In this document: piece after piece, positions 23,553 to 31,389 of the stretch
Position numbering within the stretch: position 1 is the first letter of the stretch
Layout of the letters: every line of letters begins with the position of its first letter
Source: Streptomyces longispororuber
Lineage (GTDB): Bacteria; Actinomycetota; Actinomycetes; Streptomycetales; Streptomycetaceae
Assembly: GCF_014656095.1 (NCBI RefSeq)
Contig: NZ_BNBT01000030.1
Location: 1-64,000, forward strand
DNA: 64,000 bases
Direction: 5' to 3'
Position numbers and translations under genes: made by a program
The notes under the pieces: model-generated
Seen by the model: only the letters and a program-made list of their open reading frames with translations
What the model was told of the DNA's origin: nothing
Databases searched by the model: none

Positions 23553-24472
23553 ACCGGGGTGGCGGGTTCCTTCGTCGGGGCGGGCACCGGTGCAGCGTAT
23601 GCCTCCTCGGGACGGCGCGCCGGGCGGGCCAGGGACGTGAGGGCCACGCCCGCCACGAGCAGCGCCCCCGCGCACAGTTGCAGGCCGCTCACCGACTCCC
23701 CCAGGAACAGCGCCGAGGACGTCATGCCGAACACCGGCACCAGGAGCGTGAAGGGCGCCACCGCCGACGCCGGGTGGCGCCGCAGCAGATAGCCCCAGGC
23801 GCCGAAGCCGAAGACCGTCGCCACCCAGGCCACGCAGAGCAGCGCCGCCACCCCCTGCCAGTCCAGGGAGCGCAGCGCCGCGAGGTCGCGGTCCGGACCC
23901 TCGAAGAGCAGGGACAGCGCCGCCAGGGGCAGCACCGGGACCGTGCTCACCCACACCATGAAGTTCAGGGCGTCGGGCGGCGCCGCCTTGCGGGTGAGGA
24001 CGTTCGACACGCCCCAGCAGGCGGCCGCCGTGACGGTCAGGCCGAAGGCGGTCAGCGGGCCCGACGCGCCCTCGTCGACCGCCGCCACGCCGATGCCCGC
24101 CAGGGCCACGGCCATGCCCGCGACGCGGACGCGGGAGGGCACCTCCCGCAGGAACACGAAGGCGAACAGGGCCGTGAAGACCGCCTGCACCTGGAGGACC
24201 AGCGAGGACAGGCCCGCCGGCATGCCCGCGTCCATGCCGATGAACAGCAGGCCGAACTTCGCCACCCCTAGGGCCAGGCCCACGCCGATCAGCCACTTCC
24301 ACGCGACCTTGGGACGGCCGACGAAGAACACGGCGGGCAGCGCCGCGACCAGGAACCGCAGCGCCGAGAAGAGCAGCGGCGGGAAGTGGTCGAGGCCGAT
24401 GTCGATGACGACGAAGTTCACGCCCCAGACGGCGGTGACGAGCACGGCGAGGCAGATGTGGGAGGGACGCAT
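23549..24472 (-). CDS. EamA-family (DMT superfamily) transporter
   Basis: A 307-residue integral membrane protein with about ten hydrophobic spans in two EamA repeats ('TAVWGVNFVVIDIGLDHFPP' at the start, 'ACWGVSNVLTRKAAPPDALN' in the second repeat, 'GYLLRRHPASAVAPFTLLVP' near the end). Related proteins export cysteine, O-acetylserine, threonine or other metabolites. It is divergent from a LysR regulator and co-transcribed with the double-MerR gene. The LysR-EamA pair with a shared 97-bp promoter is a common arrangement in which LysR controls the exporter. The upstream ribosome-binding site is poor. Confidence 0.88.
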   Translation of the reverse strand: MRPSHICLAVLVTAVWGVNFVVIDIGLDHFPPLLFSALRFLVAALPAVFFVGRPKVAWKWLIGVGLALGVAKFGLLFIGMDAGMPAGLSSLVLQVQAVFTALFAFVFLREVPSRVRVAGMAVALAGIGVAAVDEGASGPLTAFGLTVTAAACWGVSNVLTRKAAPPDALNFMVWVSTVPVLPLAALSLLFEGPDRDLAALRSLDWQGVAALLCVAWVATVFGFGAWGYLLRRHPASAVAPFTLLVPVFGMTSSALFLGESVSGLQLCAGALLVAGVALTSLARPARRPEEAYAAPVPAPTKEPATPV

Positions 24473-24569
24473 GCGTCGAGGATCACGCCCCGGGAGTGTG
24501 TAGCACCAGCGCGGATTTCTACATGATTGGGTTTAGTGCTGCTTAGTTGTGCGGAGGGGTGGGGGTCTC

Positions 24570-25508
24570 GTGCTGGATCTGGGGCGCTTGAAGGCGCTGC
24601 ACGCGGTGTCCGTGCACGGGTCCGTGGGGGCCGCCGCGGCCGCGCTCGGCTACACCCCCTCCGCGGTGTCGCAGCAGATCGCCAAGCTGGAGCGGGAGAC
24701 CCGCACCACCCTGCTCGAACGGCGGGGCCGGGGCGTCGCCCTCACCGAGGAGGCGCTCCACCTCGCCGCCACCGCACGGGAGTTGCTCGCCATCATGGAG
24801 CGCGCCGAGACGGACCTGGAGGAGCGGCGCGGCGTCCCGGCCGGGCGCCTGGACGTCGTGGCCTTCGCCTCGGCGGCACGGGGACTGCTGCCCGGCGTCC
24901 TCGCCGACCTCGGCCACCTGCACCCGGCGCTCGACGCGCGCCTCACCGAGGTGGAGCCGCACCTGTCGGTCGACCTCGTCGCCAAGGGCGCCGTGGACCT
25001 CGCCGTCGCGCACGACTGGGACATCGCCCCGCTGCCCGCGCCGCCCGGCGTCGAACAGGCCGTCATCGGCGACGACTTGTGTGATCTGCTCGTACCGGTC
25101 GGCCATCCGCTCGCCGGGCGTGACGCGGTACGGCGGGCCGAGCTCAAGGGCGAGCGGTGGATCTCGCAGCCGGCCGGGCGGGTCTGCCACGACTGGCTGG
25201 TGCGCACGATGCGCGCCGCCGGGTGCGAGCCGGACATCGTCCACCGGGCCGAGGAGAACCCGACGCTCATCGCGCTCGTCGCCGCCGGGCTCGGCATCGC
25301 GGTGGCCCCCCGCCTGGGCCGGGGGCCGCTGCCCCCCGGCGTGGTGGCCGTGCGCCTCGACCCGCTGCCGGTGCGCAGGCTGTACGCGATGTGGCGGACG
25401 GGCGCGGCACGGCGGCCCGCGATCGCCGAGACCGTACGGGCGCTGCGCGCGGCCTGGCCCCGCGTGTGCGCACCCGCCCCGCCGCTCTTCGACGGGATCG
25501 GGGTCTGA
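24570..25508 (+). CDS. LysR-family transcriptional regulator
   Basis: A 312-residue LysR regulator. The helix-turn-helix 'LKALHAVSVHGSVGAAAAAL' and 'TPSAVSQQIAKLERE' is at residues 5-45, followed by the two-lobed co-inducer domain ('VVAFASAARGLLPGVLADL', 'LCDLLVPVGHPLAG', 'ALVAAGLGIAVAPRLG'). An in-frame GTG at 24549 exists, but the GTG at 24570 has GGAGGGG about 10 bases ahead and starts at the conserved LxxLxAL helix. It is divergent from the EamA transporter, its likely target. A hairpin about 245 bp downstream may end the transcript. Confidence 0.87.
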   Translation: MLDLGRLKALHAVSVHGSVGAAAAALGYTPSAVSQQIAKLERETRTTLLERRGRGVALTEEALHLAATARELLAIMERAETDLEERRGVPAGRLDVVAFASAARGLLPGVLADLGHLHPALDARLTEVEPHLSVDLVAKGAVDLAVAHDWDIAPLPAPPGVEQAVIGDDLCDLLVPVGHPLAGRDAVRRAELKGERWISQPAGRVCHDWLVRTMRAAGCEPDIVHRAEENPTLIALVAAGLGIAVAPRLGRGPLPPGVVAVRLDPLPVRRLYAMWRTGAARRPAIAETVRALRAAWPRVCAPAPPLFDGIGV

Positions 25509-25907
25509 CTCCGCCGTCTTCTCCTCGTCCTCCCCCGTGCCGCCTTCCCGGCGAGCCCGGCCGTGGGGGCGTACCTCCAGCCCCACGGTCCCCGTACGCC
25601 CCGACTTTCCGCCGTCCGGACGCCCCGGGGAACCCGGACGGCGGCCCGCTCGTCCAACGAACACGCTGTCGGAGAGTCACCGCGAGGCGGTGTCGGCATC
25701 GCTGCTGGCTGCGAACGCTGACCACCCTCTCCGCCGCCCGCGGCCGGCAGCGCGCCGCCACCGGTGCGCCCCCTCCATAGCGCCGGTGGCGGCCCCTTCT
25801 CCGCGGGGGCCGGTCCGCGCGGGGGAGGCGGCGGAGCCCTCCGTCGGCGACGGCCCGGTTCCGGCGGGCCCTTGACCCGTCGCACGCCACGGGATAACCG
25901 TGGGCAG
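25509..25907. other. intergenic region with hairpin
   Basis: No gene is seen. The clearest structure is an 11-bp inverted repeat, GCCGCCACCGG (25754-25764) and CCGGTGGCGGC (25783-25793), which may terminate the LysR transcript. The rest is GC-rich sequence without a ribosome-binding site or protein-like frame. Confidence 0.5.
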
Positions 25908-27656
25908 GTGCCTCACGACTCCCACAGCGCCCCTCAAGCCCCGGCGGACCTCCGCTCCCTCGTGTCCCGTATGACCCTCGAAGAGAAGGTCGGCCAGCTC
26001 CTCGTCCTGCACGTGTACGGGCACCACGCCACCGACCCCGACCCGGCCGACATCGAGGCCAACGAGCGGGAGCTGGGCGTCCGCACGGCCGCCGAGGCCA
26101 TCGCGAAGTACCGGCCGGGCGGGCTGATCTACTTCGGCTGGGCCCACAACACCCGCGACCCGCGCCAGCTCGCCACGCTCTCCAACGACGTGCAGCGCGC
26201 CGCCCTCGGGCAGTCGCCCGGCGTGCCGCTGCTGCTGACCATCGACCAGGAGCACGGCGTCGTCGCCCGCGTCGGGGCGCCCGCCACGCTGCTGCCCGGC
26301 GCGATGGCGCTGGGCGCGGGCGGGTCCCGCGACGACGTGCGCGAGGCGGCCCGCATCGCCGGGGCCGAACTGCGCGCGCTCGGTGTCCGCCAGAACTACG
26401 CGCCCTCCGCCGACGTGAACGTGAACCCGGCCAACCCCGTCATCGGCGTACGGTCGTTCGGGGCCGGGCCCGACGCCGTCGCGGACTTCGTGACCGCGCA
26501 GATCGAGGGCTACCGCGCCGCCGGGATCGCCTCGGCCGCCAAGCACTTCCCCGGCCACGGCGACACCGAGACCGACAGCCACAGCGCGCTGCCGACCATC
26601 CACCACAGCCGCGAGCAGTGGGAGGAGCTGGACGCCCCGCCGTTCCGCGCGGCGCTCGCCGCCGGGGTCGACGCCGTGATGACCGCGCACCTCGTCGTCC
26701 CCGCCCTCGACCCGGCGATGGAGCCGGCCACGCTCTCGTACCCGATCGTCACCGGCGTGCTGCGCGAACAGCTCGGCCACGACGGTCTGATCGTCACGGA
26801 CTCGCTGTCCATGCAAGGTGTGCGCACCACGTACGGCGACGACCGGGTCGCCGTGCTCGCCCTCAAGGCGGGCGTCGACCAGCTCCTGCACCCGCCGCGG
26901 CCCGAGCTCGCCCGGAACGCGGTCGTGGAGGCCGTGCGCGAGGGCGAGCTGAGCGAGGAGCGCCTCGACGCGTCCGTGCTGCGCGTCCTGGAACTCAAGG
27001 CGCGGCTCGGCCTCTTCGAGGACCCGTACGTGCCGCTGGACGGCCTGGACGAGGCCGTCGGCGGTGGCGCCCACCGCGCCGCCGCCGACCGCATCGCCGA
27101 GGGCACCACCACGCTGCTGCGCGACGACGGCGGCCTCCTTCCGCTGTCCCCCGACCGCCACGTCGAGCTGCTCGTCGTCGGCGCCGACCCGGTGTCGCCG
27201 ACCGGCACGACCGGGCCGCCGACCGCCGTCCTCGCCACCGCGCTCGGTGAACTCGGCTTCCGGGCCGAGGCGGTGAGCACCGGCATGGAGCCGTCGAAGG
27301 AGGCCGTCGAGGCGGCGGTCGCCGCGGCCGCGGGCCGGGACGCGGTGCTCGTCACCACGTACGACGTCACGGCCGGGGACGCGCAGCACGGCCTGGTCAG
27401 CGCGCTCGCCGCGACCGGCGTGCCCGTCGTCACCCTCGCGGTCCGCACCCCGCAGGACCTCCCCGCGGCCGCCGCGGCCCTCGCCACCTACTCCTGGACG
27501 GACGTCGAACTGCGCGCCGCCGCCCGCGTCCTGGCGGGCCGCGCCCGGCCCCGGGGCCGCCTGCCGGTGCCCGTGCCGCACCCGGACGACCCCGGGCAGG
27601 TGCTGTACCCGATCGGCCACGGACTCTCGTACGAGCCGTACGCCACCGCCGACTGA
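25908..27656 (+). CDS. glycoside hydrolase family 3 beta-N-acetylglucosaminidase
   Basis: A 582-residue GH3 enzyme of the NagZ-like branch. The diagnostic 'KHFPGHGDTETDSH' begins at residue 212 (the His in D-S-H is the unusual acid/base of this branch). The catalytic nucleophile Asp lies in 'VTDSLSMQGV' near residue 298. The C-terminal ~200 residues form the second GH3 domain. No signal peptide is seen, so it is probably cytosolic and acts on chito-oligosaccharides or muropeptides. The GTG at 25908 is chosen because the conserved N-terminus starts soon after; further upstream the frame is arginine/glycine-rich shadow sequence. The ribosome-binding site is weak. The gene stands alone. Confidence 0.88.
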   Translation: MPHDSHSAPQAPADLRSLVSRMTLEEKVGQLLVLHVYGHHATDPDPADIEANERELGVRTAAEAIAKYRPGGLIYFGWAHNTRDPRQLATLSNDVQRAALGQSPGVPLLLTIDQEHGVVARVGAPATLLPGAMALGAGGSRDDVREAARIAGAELRALGVRQNYAPSADVNVNPANPVIGVRSFGAGPDAVADFVTAQIEGYRAAGIASAAKHFPGHGDTETDSHSALPTIHHSREQWEELDAPPFRAALAAGVDAVMTAHLVVPALDPAMEPATLSYPIVTGVLREQLGHDGLIVTDSLSMQGVRTTYGDDRVAVLALKAGVDQLLHPPRPELARNAVVEAVREGELSEERLDASVLRVLELKARLGLFEDPYVPLDGLDEAVGGGAHRAAADRIAEGTTTLLRDDGGLLPLSPDRHVELLVVGADPVSPTGTTGPPTAVLATALGELGFRAEAVSTGMEPSKEAVEAAVAAAAGRDAVLVTTYDVTAGDAQHGLVSALAATGVPVVTLAVRTPQDLPAAAAALATYSWTDVELRAAARVLAGRARPRGRLPVPVPHPDDPGQVLYPIGHGLSYEPYATAD

Positions 27657-27787
27657 CGGGCGTACGGGCGGTACGCCGCCCGCGCCCGGCGCCGCCGCCA
27701 ACGAGCGCAAAGCCCCCGGAGCGCCTGGCGTGGCCCCGCCCGCCGGGGTCACGCTGGGTGCACATGGCCGGGGAGCGGGGGGCTGCC

Positions 27788-28411
27788 ATGCGGGCGACCG
27801 GGGCGACGGCGGCGTGCGGGGGCGCGCTGCTGGCCGCCGCCCTGCTCCTTACGGGGTGCCAGGGCTCCGGCGCCTCCCGGGCGGCCTCGGAGAAGCCGGT
27901 GCGCACCGTTGGGCCCGTCGGCACCAGCGGGGTGTTCCTCGGCGCCGACGCCTGCGCGTCGCGGGGGCGCGAGCGGGTCACGGAGGTGCCGTGCGGCAGC
28001 GAACGGGCCGCCGCGCGCGTCATCGCCCGCCACGCCGGGCGCGTCGGCGAGGGCCCGGCCTGCCCCGCGCGCACCGACTTCGTCCTGCACATCAGCCAGG
28101 CCCGGCCGGCCGCCGACGAGGACGGGGACGGCGAGGTGCCGCGGGGCTACGCCTGCATGCGGAACCTGGAACCGCCGCACCCCGGGGACCCCGGCGGCGG
28201 GGGCGGGCCGCGCACCGTCGCCGGTGACTGCGTGTACGGGTCCGGGCGGGGCGAGGTACGGGAGACCGCCTGCGACGGTTCGGGGCGGCGGCGCCCGGAG
28301 TACCGGGTGGCGGCCGTCGTCCGCGCGCGGGCGGCGTGCGCGCCGGGCACGGACCTGTACGTGGCGGTGGGCGGGACCCGGCCGGTGGGCTGTGCGGTGC
28401 GGCTGCCCTAG
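27788..28411 (+). CDS. putative lipoprotein, cysteine-rich
   Basis: A 207-residue protein with a lipoprotein signal peptide: a short n-region, a hydrophobic 'GGALLAAALLLTGC' and lipobox LTGC, with Cys24 as the lipidation site. The exported part has about eight further cysteines in two similar halves ('ACASRGRERVTEVPCGSERAAARV', 'DCVYGSGRGEVRETACDGSG'), which looks like an internal duplication with paired disulfides. No family is recognised. The ATG at 27788 gives a normal signal peptide; the ATG at 27764 is possible. It is followed by a strong terminator. Confidence 0.75.
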   Translation: MRATGATAACGGALLAAALLLTGCQGSGASRAASEKPVRTVGPVGTSGVFLGADACASRGRERVTEVPCGSERAAARVIARHAGRVGEGPACPARTDFVLHISQARPAADEDGDGEVPRGYACMRNLEPPHPGDPGGGGGPRTVAGDCVYGSGRGEVRETACDGSGRRRPEYRVAAVVRARAACAPGTDLYVAVGGTRPVGCAVRLP

Positions 28412-28430
28412 CGGGGGCTCCACGACGTCG

Positions 28431-28466
28431 AACGCCGGAGAGGCTGGGAACAGCCTCTCCGGCGTT
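28431..28466. terminator. strong hairpin terminator
   Basis: A perfect 16-bp stem, AACGCCGGAGAGGCTG with loop GGAA and its complement, then TTTGAGG. A second hairpin (CCGGGGGC-GGA-GCCCCCGG, 28481-28499) follows. It lies between convergent genes and resembles the dispersed 'CCTCAAACGCCGGACGGGCTG' element found elsewhere in the window. Confidence 0.8.
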
Positions 28467-28536
28467 TGAGGAGCGGGGGCCCGGGGGCGGAGCCCCCGGT
28501 TCGGGAAGGGGTGGGCCTGGGGCGCCCCCGCGCGGG

Positions 28537-29970
28537 CTACGGCCGCAGCGTGTTGTGGCGGTCGCGGCGCTCGCGGTCCAGCTTCGCGTCGTACGGCGCG
28601 GGCTTCGCCGCGGGCACGCCGGCCCAGGCGAGGATGCGCTGCGTGGCCTTGGCCTTGTCGGCGGCGGTGAGGCCGGCGACGTTCGCGCCGTGGTTGGCGC
28701 CCGGCGCCGTGAAGACGTGCGAGTCGTGCTTGGCCCCGCGGGCGGGGCGGAACGGCTCGGCGCCCCACGGGTCGTTCTCGCCGTACACGAACATCATCCG
28801 GTGGGAGTGGGTGCGCACCCAGCGGTCGACGTCCTTCATGGCGTGCTTCTGGAAGCGCATCGGGATCTCACGCGGCACGAAGTTCCGCGGCGGCTGGTAG
28901 CCGTAGCGGCTCAGGCCGACCAGCCAGGGCTGCTCGATGTCGGGCGAGCCGAGCTGCGTACCGGCCTGGTAGTAGTACGGCGTGTAGTACTCCAGACCCT
29001 GGTCGGTGTAGGAGGACCAGCCGCCGACGCGGTCGATCCAGTCGAAGAGCTCCTGGTCGCTCGCGCTCGCCGCGGCCGGCACCTCGGCGCAGGCCGTCGT
29101 GGACTGCTGGTACTGCCAGAAGCCCCAGTTCACGTCGAGGACGACGGCCTCGAAGGCCTTGTCGAGGGTGCCGACGGTCTTGAAGGTGTAGTTGTTCTCG
29201 GCCGCGTAGGCGGCGTACTTCTTCTTCAGCGGCTTGCGGCGCTCCAGCGCCTCGCGCTGCGCGGCCTCGAGCTTCGTGCGGCACTCCTTGGTGCCGACGG
29301 TCTCGAAGAAGCGGTCGTAGGCGGAGTCCTCGTCGTTGTTCACGTCGTTCGGCGCCACGTAGGCGACCACGCCGTCCATGTCGCGCGGGTAGAAGCGCTC
29401 GAAGTACGTGGCCGTCATGCCGCCCTTGGAGGCGCCGGTGGACAGCCACTTCTTGGTGTAGAGGGGCTTGAGGGCCTTGAAGATGCGGTGCTGGTCGCTG
29501 GCGGCCTGCCAGATGTCGAGCTTCTTCCAGTCCGCGGGGTCCGGCCGCGAGGGGCTGAAGAAGCGGTACTCCATCGACACCTGGTTGCCGTCGATGATCC
29601 GGGTCGGCTCGGAGCGGCCCGGGTTGGTGTTCAGGCCGTAGCCGGAGGTGTGGAAGACGGTGGGGCGGGCGGTGTCCTTGTGCAGCACGGTGATGCGCTG
29701 CTGGAAGGTGCCCTTGGAGGGGTGCCGGTGGTCGACCGGCTGCCGGTAGTTCAGGACGAAGAAGCGGTAGCCGTCGTACGGCTTCTCCTCGATGAGGCTC
29801 ATGCCCTTGATCGCGAGGAGCCGGTCCTTGATGTCGGTCGTGGCGGCCGGTGCCCCGGAGCCGGTGGCGGGCGTCCCGGCCTCGTCGGCGGTGGCCACCG
29901 TGGTTCCGGTGTAGCCCGCGGTGCCTATCAGCACCGTGAGCGACAGCACCCATCTGAGCGCCTTGCGCAT
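28537..29970 (-). CDS. secreted tripeptidyl aminopeptidase, peptidase family S37 (PS-10-like)
   Basis: A 477-residue secreted alpha/beta-hydrolase peptidase. The signal peptide covers residues 1-28 ('LRWVLSLTVLIGTAGYTG', cleavage near 'ATADEA'). The nucleophile elbow is 'STGASKGGMTATYF' with Ser181. Later 'MMFVYGENDPWGAEPF' supplies the Asp and 'FTAPGANHGANVAGL' the His of the triad. The pattern fits the Streptomyces S37/S28-like tripeptidyl or prolyl tripeptidyl aminopeptidases that trim secreted proteins and peptides. The ATG has GGGGAGGACGC ahead. It stands alone, converging on the lipoprotein gene across a strong terminator. Confidence 0.85.
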   Translation of the reverse strand: MRKALRWVLSLTVLIGTAGYTGTTVATADEAGTPATGSGAPAATTDIKDRLLAIKGMSLIEEKPYDGYRFFVLNYRQPVDHRHPSKGTFQQRITVLHKDTARPTVFHTSGYGLNTNPGRSEPTRIIDGNQVSMEYRFFSPSRPDPADWKKLDIWQAASDQHRIFKALKPLYTKKWLSTGASKGGMTATYFERFYPRDMDGVVAYVAPNDVNNDEDSAYDRFFETVGTKECRTKLEAAQREALERRKPLKKKYAAYAAENNYTFKTVGTLDKAFEAVVLDVNWGFWQYQQSTTACAEVPAAASASDQELFDWIDRVGGWSSYTDQGLEYYTPYYYQAGTQLGSPDIEQPWLVGLSRYGYQPPRNFVPREIPMRFQKHAMKDVDRWVRTHSHRMMFVYGENDPWGAEPFRPARGAKHDSHVFTAPGANHGANVAGLTAADKAKATQRILAWAGVPAAKPAPYDAKLDRERRDRHNTLRP

Positions 29971-30195
29971 GCGTCCTCCCCTGTCGGCGCGGCGGTTCCC
30001 CGGAACCTAACGGAGCAACCGGCCGCACACCAGGCCGCATTGCGCGCATATGAGCGATACGCCGCCAACGCCCCGGCAGGGAAATTCACTTACGGGACAG
30101 GGGCGTCCGGTGAGCGGACGACCAGGGGGACGGCGGGCCTCACCGACGCCTCGCCCCAGGACCGCCGCGCCTCAGCGCCCCAGGACCGCCGCGCC

Positions 30196-30588
30196 TCAGC
30201 ACAGGGTCCAGCCCGTGCTGACCCCCCGGCCGCTCACGTTGCCCTTGACCCAGACGCAGCGGTGGCCCGCGTGCACCTTCACCGGGCCCGCCATGCGCAC
30301 GTAGCGGCCCGCGTCCCGCACCGGGCGGCTGCCGCGCGCCTGCACGCTGATCGCCATGGACTTGCGGGCGCGCGTGTTCTTGGCGTACGTCACCGCGCAG
30401 ACGAAGCCGCGCTTCTTGTAGAGGACGACCTTGCCGGTGGCGAAGGTCAGGGTGCGAACCTTGTGGCCGGGGCAGGGCGTCGCGGCCTGGGCGGTGCCCG
30501 CACCGGGGCCCGCGAGCGCGCACAGCAGGGCGACGGCCAGCGCGGCGGCACCCGCCGCGAGGCGGCTCCGGATCCGACCACTGTTCAC
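30196..30588 (-). CDS. small secreted hypothetical protein
   Basis: A 130-residue protein with a clear signal peptide ('LAAGAAALAVALLCALAGPG', cleavage after 'AQA'). The mature ~95 residues are basic, with four cysteines ('TPCPGHKVRTLTF', 'GFVCAVTYAK', 'HRCVWVKGN', 'WTLC') probably forming two disulfides. No enzyme motif is seen. The GTG at 30588 follows GAGGG by seven bases and is preferred to the upstream in-frame codon at 30606. Similar small secreted Streptomyces proteins have no assigned role. Confidence 0.75.
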   Translation of the reverse strand: MNSGRIRSRLAAGAAALAVALLCALAGPGAGTAQAATPCPGHKVRTLTFATGKVVLYKKRGFVCAVTYAKNTRARKSMAISVQARGSRPVRDAGRYVRMAGPVKVHAGHRCVWVKGNVSGRGVSTGWTLC

Positions 30589-30728
30589 GACGAGCCCTCC
30601 CGTCACCCCGGCATCAGCGTACTGACGTACGGACGCCGGACACGCACGCGACGGTTGCGGAATCGTCCCTGCCAGTTTTCAGGTTTGACACAACTCGCGG
30701 CAGATACCCGTGCCCGTACGGAGCAGAA

Positions 30729-30764
30729 CGCGAGTACCGCGAGTACCGCGAGTACCGCGAGTAC
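30729..30764. repeat. 9-bp tandem repeat, 4 copies (CGCGAGTAC)
   Basis: Four exact head-to-tail copies of CGCGAGTAC in the leader of the secreted-protein gene at 30793. Slippage here would change leader length, not coding sequence. A TTGACA hexamer lies at 30685-30690, without a convincing partner at the usual spacing. Confidence 0.85.
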
Positions 30765-30792
30765 CGGGCAGAGCGCGAAAGGTGAGATTGTC

Positions 30793-31350
30793 ATGACCTC
30801 GATAAGTTCCTCACGGCGTCCGTCACGGCGTGCGTCCCGGCGTCCGGCACGCCCCGTGCGCCGCCGCTTCGGCCCCCGTGCGGCCCTCGCCGCCGTCGTC
30901 CTCGCCGCCGTGGCCGCCGTGCCGTCCTCCGCCTCGGCCACCGCCGACACCGGCACGGCCTCCGTCGGCGGGCCGGGCCAGGCGCCCGCGCGCAGCGGCA
31001 GCCCGGGCCCCGCCTACGAGCGGGTCGCGCACTTCTACGGCGCGTACGTCGACATGGCCGACGAAGGGGGCTCCGCGCAGGCCGCCGCCGAGCTGCGCGA
31101 CTTCTATCTGACCGCGGACCTGCGCGACCGCCTCGCCACCTGGGAGCGGCGCCACGACGCGGACGGCGTGCTGCGCGCGGCGCACGCGCCCACCGCCTGG
31201 CGCGTGACCGCGGGCGACAGCGGCATGGGCAGGACGACGTCCATGGTGCGGCTGACCTGGGGCACCGGCGAGGAGCGCACGTACACGTACCTGACGGTGC
31301 GGTCCGACCTCGCGACCCGGAAGATCACCGACATCGAGTCGACGTACTGA
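30793..31350 (+). CDS. secreted hypothetical protein
   Basis: A 185-residue protein with a long, very basic n-region ('RRPSRRASRRPARPVRRRFG') and an Ala-rich hydrophobic stretch ('AALAAVVLAAVAAVPSSASA') forming a signal peptide. The mature domain has 'VAHFYGAYVDMADEGGSAQAA', 'LRDFYLTADLRDRLATWERR' and a C-terminal 'TYTYLTVRSDLATRKITDIE', which resembles the small NTF2-like lumenal proteins predicted in actinomycetes. No enzyme residues are recognised. The ATG at 30793 has AAAGGTGAG ahead. A 9-bp tandem repeat sits in its leader. Confidence 0.75.
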   Translation: MTSISSSRRPSRRASRRPARPVRRRFGPRAALAAVVLAAVAAVPSSASATADTGTASVGGPGQAPARSGSPGPAYERVAHFYGAYVDMADEGGSAQAAAELRDFYLTADLRDRLATWERRHDADGVLRAAHAPTAWRVTAGDSGMGRTTSMVRLTWGTGEERTYTYLTVRSDLATRKITDIESTY

Positions 31351-31389
31351 GCCGCGTACCGGCCGCCGGGCCATCGGGCCGTCGGGCCG

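Noticed and set aside
25267..25890. Minus-strand frame between LysR and the GH3 gene
   Set aside because: Arg/Ala-rich shadow that overlaps the LysR coding sequence; no start signal.
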